Below, in pieces: positions 18,463-27,748 of a DNA stretch of 64,000 nt. A program made the translations under genes and the position numbers. Position 1 is the first letter of the stretch. Each line of letters opens with the position of its first letter. The DNA comes from Hymenobacter sp. BT730 (GTDB taxonomy: Bacteria; Bacteroidota; Bacteroidia; Cytophagales; Hymenobacteraceae), in assembly GCF_030542105.1 (NCBI RefSeq), contig NZ_JAUOFB010000001.1, positions 1,302,001-1,366,000 on the forward strand. Reading direction: 5' to 3'. The notes below the pieces were generated by a model that saw nothing but the letters and a program-made list of their open reading frames with translations, did not search any database and had not been told where the DNA came from.

Positions 18463-19110
18463 TCAGCGCTTCCGAATCATCAGGATTCCGTCGCGCACGG
18501 GCAGCAGCACGTTTTCCACCCGCTCATCCTGCTGTACCTTGTCGTTAAACACCCGCAGCGCCTGCGTATCCTTGTCCGAGGGGCGTACCTTATGGGAGGG
18601 CAGCACTTTACCGCTCCACAGCACATTGTCTACCAGAATAAAGCCACCCGGCCGCACCTGCGGCAGCACCAGCTCATAGTAGGCATCGTTGTTAATCTTG
18701 TCGGCGTCAATAAACACCAAATCCCAGGTTTCCGTCAGCGTCGGTAATACCTGTAGGGCCTCACCGATATGCAGGTGAATACGGCCAGTCAGGCCCGCTT
18801 CCGCTACGTAGCGGCGTATCCGGTCTTCCAGCTCGGGGTTTTGCTCAATGGTGTGCAACTCGCCATCGGCCGTCAGGCCTTCCGCCAGGCACAGCGCGGA
18901 ATAGCCCGTGTAGGTGCCCAGCTCCAGTATGCGGCGGGGGCGCACCATGTGGCTGAGCATGCTCAGCAGCCGGCCCTGCAACTGCCCGGAGAGCATGCGC
19001 GGGGCTAGCACCTGCACGTGGGTTTCGCGGTTGAGGCGCGCCAACAGCGGCGTTTCGGGCGAGGTATGCTGGTCGGCGTAGGCCTGCAGCTCGTCGGAGA
19101 GGAAGTCCAT
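18463..19110 (-). CDS. SAM-dependent O-methyltransferase (CCoAOMT-like)
   Basis: This 215-residue protein has the O-methyltransferase family 3 signature. The SAM-binding motif is ILELGTYTGYSALCLAEGL (about residues 60-78). ELHTIEQNPE follows and DLVFIDADKINNDAYY contains the metal-binding aspartate. FILVDNVLWSGKV is also characteristic. Bacterial members methylate catechol-like small molecules and, in some cases, other acceptors; the substrate here is unknown. The start codon lies 10 bases after the stop of the M16 peptidase gene, so the two form an operon. Confidence 0.92.
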   Translation of the reverse strand: MDFLSDELQAYADQHTSPETPLLARLNRETHVQVLAPRMLSGQLQGRLLSMLSHMVRPRRILELGTYTGYSALCLAEGLTADGELHTIEQNPELEDRIRRYVAEAGLTGRIHLHIGEALQVLPTLTETWDLVFIDADKINNDAYYELVLPQVRPGGFILVDNVLWSGKVLPSHKVRPSDKDTQALRVFNDKVQQDERVENVLLPVRDGILMIRKR

Positions 19111-19120
19111 AAAAGCGAAA

Positions 19121-20353
19121 TTACTCCGGCAGATACTGCAGCATGCTCAGATTGTCCTCGCGCAGGATATCATTGGCCAACTCCTGCAGCTCCGGGGAAG
19201 TAATGCGCTTTACCCGGTCGAAGATTTCATTGAGCGATTCCACGCGGCCCAGGTCCAGGGTGCTTTTGCCCAGGAGCTGCATCAGGCCGCCGTTGCTTTC
19301 TTCGGCCATGGCCAGCTGGCCCATGAGCTGCTCTTTGGACGTGTGCAGCTGCAGCCCGCCCAGCGGTGTGGTACGCAGCTTTTTGAGCTCCTTCTGTACC
19401 AGGGAAATGGTGCGGTCTACCTGCTTTTTCTCGGTGCCGAAATAGATACCGAACAGACCCGTATCCGTGTAGGGCGAGTAAGTAGAGTCAATGGTATACA
19501 CCAGGCCGTACTTCTCGCGCACGGCCAGGTTCAGGCGGGAGTTCATCCCCGGGCCGCCCAGCAGGTTGCTCAGCATGAAAAACGGAATGCGCCGCTCATC
19601 TTCAATGGCGTAGGCCGGGCCGCCAATCAGGCAATGGGCCTGCGTAATGGGTTTGCGCTCAATCCGGTCTATCCGCTCATAATGGCCAAACGGTGTGCGG
19701 GCGTGGGTGCCCAGCTGGGCAGGCAGCGGCGCCAGGTATTTATCAGCCAGCCGCTTTACTTCCTTGAAAGGCAGGTTGCTCACCGAGCTGAAGATAAGCC
19801 GGTTGGTACGCACATTTTGCCCCAGAAACTCCCGGAAATCCCCTTGCTGAAAGCCACTCACGCTTTCCTTGGTGCCCAGAATATTGTGCCCCAGGGAGTG
19901 GTTGCCAAACACCACGGCATCAAAATCATCGATGATGGCGTCTTCGGGTGCATCGTGGTACATGGCCATTTCTTCCAGAATCACGCCGCGCTCTTTCTCA
20001 ATTTCCTTTTCCGGAAAAACCGAGTGAAAGGTCAGGTCCGTCAGCAGCTCAAAAGCCCGCTCAAAGTGCGTGCTCAGCAGGGAAGCGTAAAAGCATATTT
20101 TCTCCTTGGTGGTATAGGCGTTCAGCTCGCCGCCCACAGTTTCCAGGCGGTTCAGGATATGGAAGCTTTTGCGCTTTTCGGTGCCCTTGAAAGCCATGTG
20201 CTCCCAGAAGTGCGCCAGGCCCTGCTGCTCCGGCTTTTCATCGCGCGAGCCAATATCCAGCAGGAAGCCGCAGTGCGCAATTTTGGTGTGCAGAACTTGT
20301 TTATGCAAAACCCGGATGCCGTTAGGCAGCTCGTACAGGTCGTAATCAGACAT
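19121..20353 (-). CDS. M16 family zinc peptidase
   Basis: This 410-residue protein has the inverted zinc motif HxxEH as HFWEH (His48, Glu51, His52). Downstream glutamates in ERGVILEEMAMY supply the third ligand. The length corresponds to a single catalytic plus non-catalytic half, as in the PqqL/processing-peptidase-like bacterial group. The C-terminal half keeps the family's R/Y-type segment (VREKYGLVYTIDSTYSPYTDTGLFGIYFG). No signal peptide is seen, so it is probably cytoplasmic. Its substrate is unknown. It is the first gene of a pair with the O-methyltransferase. Confidence 0.92.
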   Translation of the reverse strand: MSDYDLYELPNGIRVLHKQVLHTKIAHCGFLLDIGSRDEKPEQQGLAHFWEHMAFKGTEKRKSFHILNRLETVGGELNAYTTKEKICFYASLLSTHFERAFELLTDLTFHSVFPEKEIEKERGVILEEMAMYHDAPEDAIIDDFDAVVFGNHSLGHNILGTKESVSGFQQGDFREFLGQNVRTNRLIFSSVSNLPFKEVKRLADKYLAPLPAQLGTHARTPFGHYERIDRIERKPITQAHCLIGGPAYAIEDERRIPFFMLSNLLGGPGMNSRLNLAVREKYGLVYTIDSTYSPYTDTGLFGIYFGTEKKQVDRTISLVQKELKKLRTTPLGGLQLHTSKEQLMGQLAMAEESNGGLMQLLGKSTLDLGRVESLNEIFDRVKRITSPELQELANDILREDNLSMLQYLPE

Positions 20354-20511
20354 TTGGTAGAGTCTTGTAAGCTGGGAAGAGCATGGCCTGATTATTAAAA
20401 AGCCCTGCTATATAGTAACCGGCAAGCCCACCAGTTAGTTGGGCCAGAATCTGCAAAGGTACGCAAGGAGGGGCGGAGAGGGCTGTAAAAGTGAACTGCC
20501 GAAACAAGCCG

Positions 20512-21564
20512 TTACCAGCTCACCATTTCGCCCTTTTTTACTTCCTCCGCTTCGGCCAGCACGGCCAGCAACTGGCTGGTTTTGATGCCGTGGGCGCAGT
20601 GAAAATGGTTGAGCGGACACTTACGGTATCCGTGTAGGCCGCAGGGCTGACAGGCCAGTTCCTCTTCCAGCATCACTATCCGCGCAAACGGGCTCAGGGG
20701 GCCAAACCCGAAATAAGGCACCGTGGAGCAGTACACTGCGCAGGTAGGTGCCCCTACCGCCGAGCACAGGTGCATGGGCGCCGAGTCATTCACATAGTTG
20801 AGCACAGCCCCACGCATGAGCGCGGCGGAGGCTAATAAGGAGAGCTTGCCGGCGGTATTATATACGTAAGGCCGGTTGCTGCGCTCCAGCAACTGCTGGC
20901 AGGCATTTACATCAGGCGGGCCGCCCAGCAAAAACACGGTGTATCGGGGCGGCAGCGCAGCCAGCAGCTTCACCCATTGCTCTTCCGGAAACTGTTTGGT
21001 AAACCAGACTGAGGTAGGAGCAATACATATATAAGGCTTATCCCCGGCCAGGCCAGCCACCTGGGCCGCGGCGGCTTCATCGGCGGCGGTAGGGTAGAGG
21101 CGGGGAGGGGTAAGAGGGCCCTCATAGGCTGGGTCCAGCAGGTGCAGGTTGCGCGATACTTCATGAATCCCCGCCCCAATCAGGTGCGGAATAGCCATAG
21201 TAAAGCGGGAGCAGAAGGGGTTTTTATCGAAGCCAATGCGCTGTGGTGCGCCGGAGAAGGCCGTGAGAAAACCCGTGGAGGCAAAGCGCTGCAGCGTTAT
21301 AACCCGCTCATACTTTGTTTGCCGAATTTGCTTTAGCAATTGCCATAGCCCCCGGTATTTGGCTTTCTTCTTATCCCACACCAACACATTGCGCACATGG
21401 GGGTGGCTCTGCAGCAGACCCTCATTGCCTTTGCGGACCAGAAAATCTACCGGCGTGTCAGGCTCTGTCTGGTGCAGGTGTTCCAACAGAGCCGTAGCCA
21501 GAATGACGTCGCCGATAAAGGCAGTCTGAATCAGCAGAACAGCACGGGTAGAGGCGTCGGGCAT
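20512..21564 (-). CDS. Glycosyltransferase family 9 (heptosyltransferase-like)
   Basis: This 350-residue protein begins with AVLLIQTAFIGDVILATALLEHL, the N-terminal signature of ADP-heptose:LPS heptosyltransferases. The C-terminal domain has the nucleotide-sugar site (YVNDSAPMHLCSAVGAPTCAVY) and a Cys-rich tail motif, CQPCGLHGYRKCP with a nearby HFHC. Members add sugars to the LPS core at the cytoplasmic face of the inner membrane. A second GT9 gene with the same Cys motif is at 30374-31387. The exact donor and acceptor are unknown. It lies 158 bases upstream of the M16 gene. Confidence 0.92.
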   Translation of the reverse strand: MPDASTRAVLLIQTAFIGDVILATALLEHLHQTEPDTPVDFLVRKGNEGLLQSHPHVRNVLVWDKKKAKYRGLWQLLKQIRQTKYERVITLQRFASTGFLTAFSGAPQRIGFDKNPFCSRFTMAIPHLIGAGIHEVSRNLHLLDPAYEGPLTPPRLYPTAADEAAAAQVAGLAGDKPYICIAPTSVWFTKQFPEEQWVKLLAALPPRYTVFLLGGPPDVNACQQLLERSNRPYVYNTAGKLSLLASAALMRGAVLNYVNDSAPMHLCSAVGAPTCAVYCSTVPYFGFGPLSPFARIVMLEEELACQPCGLHGYRKCPLNHFHCAHGIKTSQLLAVLAEAEEVKKGEMVSW

Positions 21565-21726
21565 CGATAAAGTGCAAGAAAGCAGGCTGCAAAGATACTA
21601 CTAAGCTATTGTTTTTGTAGCAGCCGCCCAAGCGTAAGGCCCTTCATTCTGCGCAGCATTCTTCTAACTTGCAGCCCCTGCCTACCCGGCATGTCTTTGT
21701 AGCTCTTCTCACTATTCCGCCCTCTT

Positions 21727-23016
21727 ATGCGTTACGGCTCCATTGATCCGCAGCTTTTCATTCAAAACCGCCGCAATTTCACGCAACTGCTGCCGTCGGC
21801 GTCCATGGCCATTTTTCAGGCCAATGATGTAATGCCGACCAATGCCGACGGCACCATGCCCTTCCGGCAGAACAACGACCTGTTTTACCTGTCCGGGGTA
21901 GATCAGGAGGAAACTATTCTGCTGCTGTTTCCGGATGCCACGCTGCCCCAGCACCGCGAAATTCTGTTCCTGAAAGAAACCAGCGAGCATATTCTGGTGT
22001 GGGAAGGCTATAAGCTGACCAAGGATGAGGCGCGCGCCCAGTCCGGCGTGAAGACCATTATGTGGCTGGATTCCTTCCAGACCGTGTTGACGGCCCTGAT
22101 GAACGAGGCCGAAAATGTGTATCTGAACTCCAACGAACATATTCGGGCGGTGGTAGAGGTAGAAACACGGGATGCTCGCTTTATCAAGAAAATTAAAGCC
22201 GAATACCCCCTGCACACCTACCGCCGCGCTGCACCTTTGCTGCACCAACTGCGGGCCATCAAGAGTGAAGAAGAAATCCGGTTGATGCGCCAGGCTTGCA
22301 ACATCACGGAGAAGGCCTTCCGCCGGTTGTTGGGCTTTGTGAAGCCCGGCGTCATGGAATATGAAATTGAAGCCGAGTTATACCATGAGTTCCTGCGCAA
22401 CGCCTCGCGCGGGCCGGCTTATGGCAGCATCATTGCCTCCGGCGCCAATGCCTGCATTCTGCACTACGTTAGCAACGACCGGGAATGCAAAGACGGTGAC
22501 GTACTGCTGATGGACTTCGGCGCTGAGTACGCTAACTATGCCAGCGACCTGTCCCGCTCCATCCCGGTAAACGGCACCTTTACCAAGCGCCAGCGCCAGG
22601 TTTACGATGCCGTGCTGAGCGTAATGAAATTTGCCACCTCTCAGTTGGTAGTAGGCAACAATATTGAGGACTACCACGCTGCTGTGGGCCGCGCCATGGA
22701 GCAGGAGCTCATTAAGCTAGACCTGCTCAATGCCCAGGACGTGCAGCACCAGGACCCTGCCGCCCCCCTATATAAAAAGTACTTCATGCACGGCACCTCC
22801 CATTACCTGGGCCTGGATGTGCATGATGTCGGCTTCAAGTACCGCACCTTCGAAGCGGGCATGGTCTACACCTGCGAGCCGGGTATCTACATTCGGGAAG
22901 AAGGGCTCGGCATTCGTCTGGAAAATGATATTCTCATCACCAAAGCCGGCAACGAGGACCTAATGAAAAATATCCCGCTGGAAGCCGACGATATTGAGCG
23001 GCTAATGCGCCGTTAA
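21727..23016 (+). CDS. Aminopeptidase P family protein (Xaa-Pro aminopeptidase)
   Basis: This 429-residue protein has an N-terminal aminopeptidase-P domain (about 1-150) and a C-terminal pita-bread catalytic domain. The dinuclear metal ligands can be seen: Asp in LLMDFGAEYANYASDLSRS (two aspartates), His in HGTSHYLGLDVHDVG, Glu in TCEPGIYI and Glu in RLENDILIT. It removes N-terminal residues preceding proline and is cytoplasmic, having no signal peptide. It is transcribed divergently from the GT9 gene across a 162-base gap, and ends with a strong terminator. Confidence 0.96.
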   Translation: MRYGSIDPQLFIQNRRNFTQLLPSASMAIFQANDVMPTNADGTMPFRQNNDLFYLSGVDQEETILLLFPDATLPQHREILFLKETSEHILVWEGYKLTKDEARAQSGVKTIMWLDSFQTVLTALMNEAENVYLNSNEHIRAVVEVETRDARFIKKIKAEYPLHTYRRAAPLLHQLRAIKSEEEIRLMRQACNITEKAFRRLLGFVKPGVMEYEIEAELYHEFLRNASRGPAYGSIIASGANACILHYVSNDRECKDGDVLLMDFGAEYANYASDLSRSIPVNGTFTKRQRQVYDAVLSVMKFATSQLVVGNNIEDYHAAVGRAMEQELIKLDLLNAQDVQHQDPAAPLYKKYFMHGTSHYLGLDVHDVGFKYRTFEAGMVYTCEPGIYIREEGLGIRLENDILITKAGNEDLMKNIPLEADDIERLMRR

Positions 23017-23053
23017 GGGTAAGCCGACGAGGCAGATAAACGGTTGCAAAAAG

Positions 23054-23094
23054 AAAAAGAAGACGCTTGGAACTGCAAGCGTCTTCTTTTTTTG
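23054..23094 (+). terminator. Intrinsic terminator after aminopeptidase P gene
   Basis: A 16-bp perfect stem (23054-23069 with 23076-23091) closes a 6-base loop and ends in a T run. Confidence 0.92.
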
Positions 23095-23356
23095 CCATTT
23101 ATTTTTTATTGACTTAATACAGGATGGGATTTACCTGTAGAAAGAACAGTACAATCGGTGGTAAAGCAATTATTTAAAATATAAAATGTTGAATATGTAG
23201 GCTTTGGAGGCCAGTCAAAGCCCCACAGAATAGCATTTGGCTAACCCGGGAGCAACTTTATTTGGAAAGCGCAGGTATAGGCGGATAGTCCGGATATGCT
23301 ATATCCGAACGGCGGCGGCTCCCGCTTGTGCAATTCTTCCACCTAATTTCGCCCCT
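23095..23356 (+). other. AT-rich upstream region of the OmpA-family gene
   Basis: No gene is seen. The stretch 23095-23210 is AT-rich. I could not pick a -33/-7 pair with confidence; TTTGG elements occur at about 23236 and 23262. It presumably carries the promoter and a long leader for the OmpA-family gene. Confidence 0.35.
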
Positions 23357-24835
23357 ATGAAACACTTTTTAGCAACCTCAACAGTCTTGGGTCTGACGCT
23401 GCTGGCGGCTGCCCCAAAGACGCAGGCGCAGACGGCCGACCGAAAGACGGCCATTGGGCTAAACATCAGTGCGATGCAGTACAAAGGCAACTTTGGCTCT
23501 GACTACTGGAAGTTCGATGAGAACAAGTATGCCCCTGGCCTAACTATTAGCCGCTACCTGACTCCCGGTCTGGACCTGCAGCTAAGCGGTAACTATGTCG
23601 AATTCAAGAAAACAGCCCCCGCAGGACCTAACCTCTACGGTAGCACCTTTGCCACCAACGTGGTAAACGTAAACCTGGGCCTGAAGCTGAAGCTGAACAA
23701 TGGCTGGGCCTTGAAAGAGGAGTCCCGCATTCAGCCCTATCTGCTGGCAGCGCCTGGCCTGACGTACATGAGCCGCGAAGGGACTATCAACCGCAACAAC
23801 CAGGTCATTAACACCGACGAGGATAAAAACCACTTCGATCTGTTTGGTGCTGCGGGTATCAACTTCCAGTTGGGCGAGTCAGTCGGTCTGTTTGTACAGA
23901 CTGGCCAGCATTTCCCACTGGGAGCCAATATTGATGGCGACCCTGCCCGCGACGACAACAAAATTGACGACCGGTTTCTGCAGCACACCGTGGGCCTGAA
24001 CATTGCCTTGGGTAAAGCTAAGGATACCGATGCCGATGGTGTTCCGGACCGCAAGGATAAATGCCCTGGCACTCCTGCCGGCGTAGCCGTAGATGAAGCT
24101 GGCTGCCCGCTGGATGGTGATAAGGACGGTGTTCCGGATTATCAGGATAAGTGCCCCACAGAAGCCGGCACAGCCGCTCTCGAAGGCTGCCCTGACCGTG
24201 ACAACGACGGTGTGCGCGACTCCGAAGACGACTGCCCCGACCAGGCTGGTACGGCTGCACTGCGCGGCTGTCCCGATGCTGACAAAGACGGCGTAGCCGA
24301 CAAAAACGACAAGTGCCCCGACACCCCCGCCGGTACGCAGGTAGACGCCGAAGGCTGCCCCCTGAACCTGGATAAGGATGGCGACGGTGTACCAGACAAC
24401 GTAGATAAGTGCCCCGGCACCCCAACCGGCGCTCAGGTAGATTCTACCGGCTGCCGCGTTATCGATCCTGCCCTGTTCAACAAGGTGAAACCAGTGCAGT
24501 TTGAAACCAACAGCACGGTTATCAAGCGCAGCGCTTATCCTACGCTGGACAACATGATTAAAATCCTGGAACTGTACCCCGAGTACAGCCTGCGCATCTC
24601 AGGCCACGCCGATAGCCGCGGTACCGATGAGTACAACCAAGGTCTGTCAGAGCGTCGTGCAAACTCGGCTAAGCGCTACTTCACCACCAAGAAGGTAGAT
24701 CCGAACCGCGTAACCACCGAAGGCTTCGGCGAATCGCAGCCTGCTGCTCCGAACACTAACTCGAAGAACATGGCGAAAAACCGCCGGGTAGACTTCAAGT
24801 TTGAGTTCTACATTCCCAGCCAGCCACAGCCCTAA
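23357..24835 (+). CDS. OmpA family protein with thrombospondin type 3 repeats
   Basis: A 492-residue outer-membrane protein. The ATG at 23357 precedes a clear signal peptide (KHFLATSTVLGLTLLAAAPKTQAQ). The N-terminal part (about 25-215) is an 8-strand-like OmpA barrel. Five or so calcium-binding thrombospondin-3 repeats follow (about 220-365, each of type DxDxDGVPDxxDKCP). The C-terminal domain (about 370-485) is the OmpA peptidoglycan-binding fold, with the motif ISGHADSRGTDEYNQGLSERRA. The protein anchors the outer membrane to the cell wall, and the Asp-rich spacer probably stiffens in calcium. It stands alone between two terminators, which suggests a strongly expressed single gene. Confidence 0.95.
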   Translation: MKHFLATSTVLGLTLLAAAPKTQAQTADRKTAIGLNISAMQYKGNFGSDYWKFDENKYAPGLTISRYLTPGLDLQLSGNYVEFKKTAPAGPNLYGSTFATNVVNVNLGLKLKLNNGWALKEESRIQPYLLAAPGLTYMSREGTINRNNQVINTDEDKNHFDLFGAAGINFQLGESVGLFVQTGQHFPLGANIDGDPARDDNKIDDRFLQHTVGLNIALGKAKDTDADGVPDRKDKCPGTPAGVAVDEAGCPLDGDKDGVPDYQDKCPTEAGTAALEGCPDRDNDGVRDSEDDCPDQAGTAALRGCPDADKDGVADKNDKCPDTPAGTQVDAEGCPLNLDKDGDGVPDNVDKCPGTPTGAQVDSTGCRVIDPALFNKVKPVQFETNSTVIKRSAYPTLDNMIKILELYPEYSLRISGHADSRGTDEYNQGLSERRANSAKRYFTTKKVDPNRVTTEGFGESQPAAPNTNSKNMAKNRRVDFKFEFYIPSQPQP

Positions 24836-24849
24836 CCGGCCCGGCTAAA

Positions 24850-24890
24850 TAAAAAAAGCGGTGAGCCTTTCGGTTCACCGCTTTTTTTTA
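24850..24890. terminator. Bidirectional terminator after the OmpA-family gene
   Basis: A 17-bp stem with one G-U pair (24851-24867 with 24872-24888) and loop TTTC lies between convergent genes, with A and T tracts on either side. Confidence 0.9.
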
Positions 24891-24926
24891 TGGGTTATAG
24901 AAACAACCGCTGCTTAACCGCCTCGG

Positions 24927-25496
24927 TTATTTGGCTATCTGATCTACCGCTCCCGGTAGGATTTTAAGCAATTGCTGTAGCTGATCCTGGGTAAAGTTCC
25001 CGGATATAGCCAGCAGTACAAACGAATCAGGTACGTTCTCTACTTTACCGGTACCCACTACTTCCTGTACTTTGTCGCCATTCTGGCGAACCGAAAAATT
25101 ATATTTGGTGGAGGCATCAGCCGAGGAGGCTACGGGCAGTGGCTGGTAGCGCTCATTCTTCAACAGACCGGCAACTTCCTGGTTCAGGCCACGCTCTACC
25201 AGGTCACGGGCACTGCTGGCAGTGGGCGTAAAAGTTAGCACGCGCACACTGCGCAAAGCCGCTACGGCTGCAGTTATATCATTTTCCCCACCCAGGCGGC
25301 CCAGCTGACCTAGCAGCAGGCGGGTAGTGAAATTGGCTTCAATGGTCTGAGCCTTGAAACCCGGGCGGGTTTCATACTTGCGGAAAAACTCGGCCACGGT
25401 ACGGGCGGGCTGTTCGGGGCCGGCTGCTGTGCGGCAGGAGGTGTTGCCAATCACTAGAGTCAGCAATAGCAGAAGGAAGGATGAATAATGGCGCAT
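24927..25496 (-). CDS. Lipoprotein, DUF4252-like
   Basis: A 189-residue protein. The ATG ending at 25496 is chosen because a lipoprotein-type signal follows directly (RHYSSFLLLLLTLVIGNTSC, with Cys as the likely lipidated residue). The body resembles the DUF4252 family of Bacteroidetes: an N-terminal helical part with GFKAQTIEANFTTRLLLGQLGRLGG, a middle part on residue-level strands, and a C-terminal SFVLLAISGNFTQDQLQQLLK, which is the most family-like piece. The function is unknown. It lies 56 bases downstream of the 25553-27061 gene on the same strand and may share its transcript. Confidence 0.7.
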   Translation of the reverse strand: MRHYSSFLLLLLTLVIGNTSCRTAAGPEQPARTVAEFFRKYETRPGFKAQTIEANFTTRLLLGQLGRLGGENDITAAVAALRSVRVLTFTPTASSARDLVERGLNQEVAGLLKNERYQPLPVASSADASTKYNFSVRQNGDKVQEVVGTGKVENVPDSFVLLAISGNFTQDQLQQLLKILPGAVDQIAK

Positions 25497-25552
25497 ATAT
25501 GGATTGGAAAAGTTTTCCCCAACATACGCATGCCACCTCAATCAGTCATCAG

Positions 25553-27061
25553 TTACTGCTGAAAAGCCAGACTGTTGATGAAGAATACACTCCGGCTCTC
25601 GCCTTTTTCCGGCCGCACATGCTGGTAGCCATACACCAGGAAACGCCCGCCATACCAGGGCAGCACAGCTTCCTGCTGCGTATCAGTCAGCTTCTCTTTC
25701 AGCCCGCTCATGTTGCTTTTCACTGGCACCAGCAAATCATTAGGCGCTGGGGTGGTCCGGTCTATAATCTTGTAATGAATCTTATGGTCGATGACATAAG
25801 TCAGGGCCAGGCGTCCATCGGGCAACAGCCGCTCGCGCACGGTAGGGGCCAACTCATAGCTCCAGTTGTCTTTCAGGACAAAGGTGTTATCCCATAGTAA
25901 GTTGCCTTGCTTATCAAAGCCGCAGGCAATGGCATGGGTAGTGCGGTAGCCCTCAAACTGCCGATAGCTAGAAAGCATCAGCGCTCCATTGGCGTTATCG
26001 TAGCGGTAGCGCGGATAGTACACTTCTGCTACCAGGACGTAGCCCTCCGGTGTGGGCAGCATATCATGCATAAGCAGGCGGTAGTGCAGGCGCATAGGCG
26101 TGCCGGCCGCTTTGCGCCGGGCACCCCGTTCCCGCAACCGGGCCTCCCGTACGGGGTTCATAAAATCGAAGAAGTGCTTGAAGGTAAAAAAGTCATAAAA
26201 CCGCAGCGACTTTCTGGCACCCGTAGCGGTGACCCCCGCCGTGAGGTCGGCGGCGAAAAGGCCTTGGGAATATTGCAGGTCACGCAGGGTATACGTACCC
26301 GCCAGCAGCCGCGCGGTACTGTCGCCGGGGCTGATTTGTGCCGCAATTAAGTTTCGGTCACTTTCCGTCTGCACAAACTCGGTGCGCAGCAGCGTGCCGT
26401 GCGGCGAAAGCTGCTTTACCTGCAGGCGGGATTTAAACCCGTTGGTCTGGGTTAAAATAACCTCTGCCCGCTTTGTCACAGAATCTGCGAGAAACGTGAA
26501 TTGTGTGGGCAGGGTCTCATACACAGAAGGGAGGAACTGAAACTGGCCGGTTTCTGGGTTGATATGCAGAATAGTGACGTGTTGGTTCACCAGCGTAGTG
26601 ATGAATACCCGTCCTGACAGAATTTTCAGATCAAACACGTCCCGGGAGACGCGGGTGTCGATTTTAACGGTGCGCGTGGTGCCCCGGCTGCCGTCCAGCT
26701 GCACCAGCAGTAAATGGTCGGCCTGATAGTTAGACTGAAACAGGGCGTATATCTGGTTAGCCTCGGTGCCGCTAAGCACCAGCTGGTACTGGGTGTCAAC
26801 CTTAAATGGCCGCTGCCAGCGCTCCTGTAAATTGGCGCCCAGCTTGTGGAAGGTATAGCTGTCCTGGGTGCTCAGAAACGCATCTTTACGCACCAGCAGC
26901 ACTGCCGAGCTATCGGGAAGGGGAAATACGTGCACATCACTATTGCTGGTAGTAATTGCCAGTTCAAACCGGGCGGGTTGCACCGGCGTCTGGCCCCAGG
27001 CATGCAGGGTGCTGCCTCCCAGCAATACCAGAAAGCAACAGATATTGAAGAGGTGGCGCAT
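25553..27061 (-). CDS. Exported protein of unknown function
   Basis: A 502-residue protein with an N-terminal signal peptide (LFNICCFLVLLGGSTLHAWGQ). The body reads as alternating short strands with repeated phrases about scalar values (for example VFPLPDSSAVLLVRKDAF, TVRERLLPDGRLALTYVIDHK), which suggests a beta-propeller-like fold, but I do not recognise a family. There are no catalytic motifs or membrane helices. It is probably periplasmic or outer-membrane associated. The next gene downstream encodes a DUF4252-like lipoprotein. The gene itself is convincing (long frame, normal composition, signal peptide); the function is open. Confidence 0.75.
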   Translation of the reverse strand: MRHLFNICCFLVLLGGSTLHAWGQTPVQPARFELAITTSNSDVHVFPLPDSSAVLLVRKDAFLSTQDSYTFHKLGANLQERWQRPFKVDTQYQLVLSGTEANQIYALFQSNYQADHLLLVQLDGSRGTTRTVKIDTRVSRDVFDLKILSGRVFITTLVNQHVTILHINPETGQFQFLPSVYETLPTQFTFLADSVTKRAEVILTQTNGFKSRLQVKQLSPHGTLLRTEFVQTESDRNLIAAQISPGDSTARLLAGTYTLRDLQYSQGLFAADLTAGVTATGARKSLRFYDFFTFKHFFDFMNPVREARLRERGARRKAAGTPMRLHYRLLMHDMLPTPEGYVLVAEVYYPRYRYDNANGALMLSSYRQFEGYRTTHAIACGFDKQGNLLWDNTFVLKDNWSYELAPTVRERLLPDGRLALTYVIDHKIHYKIIDRTTPAPNDLLVPVKSNMSGLKEKLTDTQQEAVLPWYGGRFLVYGYQHVRPEKGESRSVFFINSLAFQQ

Positions 27062-27155
27062 AGGCGGTAACCGTGAAATCAGGATATACTCCTAATATAC
27101 GACTCTCAAAGCATAAAATCACCGAGTCCCAGCCCGAAATACTGGTAGCCGTAAA

Positions 27156-27563
27156 TCAGCTCCCTAACTCCAGAATGGCGTCGAACTCCTCCGGGCGTAG
27201 GGCCATAACAGAAAGGCGGGACTGGCGCAACAATCCGATGTTATTCAATCGAATATCTTGTTTAATTTGCGCAAGAGAGACCGGCTGGGCCAGGGCCTGT
27301 TGCGGACGTAGCTGAACGGCTACCCAGCCGCTATCAGGAGCGGCCGTAGCATCGGGAGCAGCAGGCTGAGCCACTTCGGCAATGCCTACCACTTGCTTGT
27401 CGGTCACACTATGATAAAAGAGTACCAGGTCGCCGGGCTGCATTTGCTGCAGAAAGTTGCGTGCCTGAAAATTGCGTACGCCGGTCCAGTCGGTATGGCC
27501 ATCCTGCGTGAAATGGGTCCAGGAATAAGCCGCCGGTTCAGATTTAACTAGCCAGAAGTTCAT
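27156..27563 (-). CDS. EVE domain-containing protein
   Basis: This 135-residue protein is a single EVE domain, the PUA/YTH-like fold that reads modified bases. The family start NFWLVKSEPAAYSW is followed by WTGVRNFQARNFLQQMQPGDLVLFYHS, then GIAEV, and it ends with the typical LLRQSRLSVMALRPEEF. Length and motifs match the thymocyte nuclear protein 1-type bacterial EVE family. These proteins are thought to bind modified cytosine or other modified bases in DNA or RNA; the ligand here is unknown. Only 18 bases separate its start codon from the long stem of a branched RNA structure (27582-27748), so its translation may be controlled by that leader. Confidence 0.93.
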   Translation of the reverse strand: MNFWLVKSEPAAYSWTHFTQDGHTDWTGVRNFQARNFLQQMQPGDLVLFYHSVTDKQVVGIAEVAQPAAPDATAAPDSGWVAVQLRPQQALAQPVSLAQIKQDIRLNNIGLLRQSRLSVMALRPEEFDAILELGS

Positions 27564-27581
27564 TGATTGAATATGTAATTC

Positions 27582-27748
27582 GGAACTGAGGAGTTTGGGA
27601 GAGAAGGGCTGCTTTTAGATTAGCCCGCCGAAAGGTCGAAAAAGAATTTCGACCTCCTCTCTTACTTCAGCGGACCTGTGAGCAACCTACCTGCCATTGA
27701 GCCACCACCCCGGTACCCATGGCAGGGTCTCCCAAACTCCTCAATTCC
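27582..27748 (-). ncRNA. Candidate branched structured RNA or leader upstream of the EVE gene
   Basis: The two ends of this 167-base segment form a 21-bp stem with one mismatch (27582-27602 with 27728-27748). Between them lie three separate hairpins: 27606-27610 with 27622-27626; 27633-27641 with 27647-27655 (9 bp, loop AAGAA); and 27690-27697 with 27719-27726 (8 bp). Together they make a four-way junction. On the minus strand the structure ends 18 bases before the EVE start codon, and a promoter-like sequence sits exactly at its other end. It may be a cis-regulatory leader, or a stand-alone RNA such as a 6S-type RNA; I could not match it to a known family. The strand is inferred. Confidence 0.45.

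Noticed and set aside
19343..20398. 351-codon open frame opposite the M16 peptidase
   Set aside because: Antisense shadow of a peptidase with intact catalytic residues.
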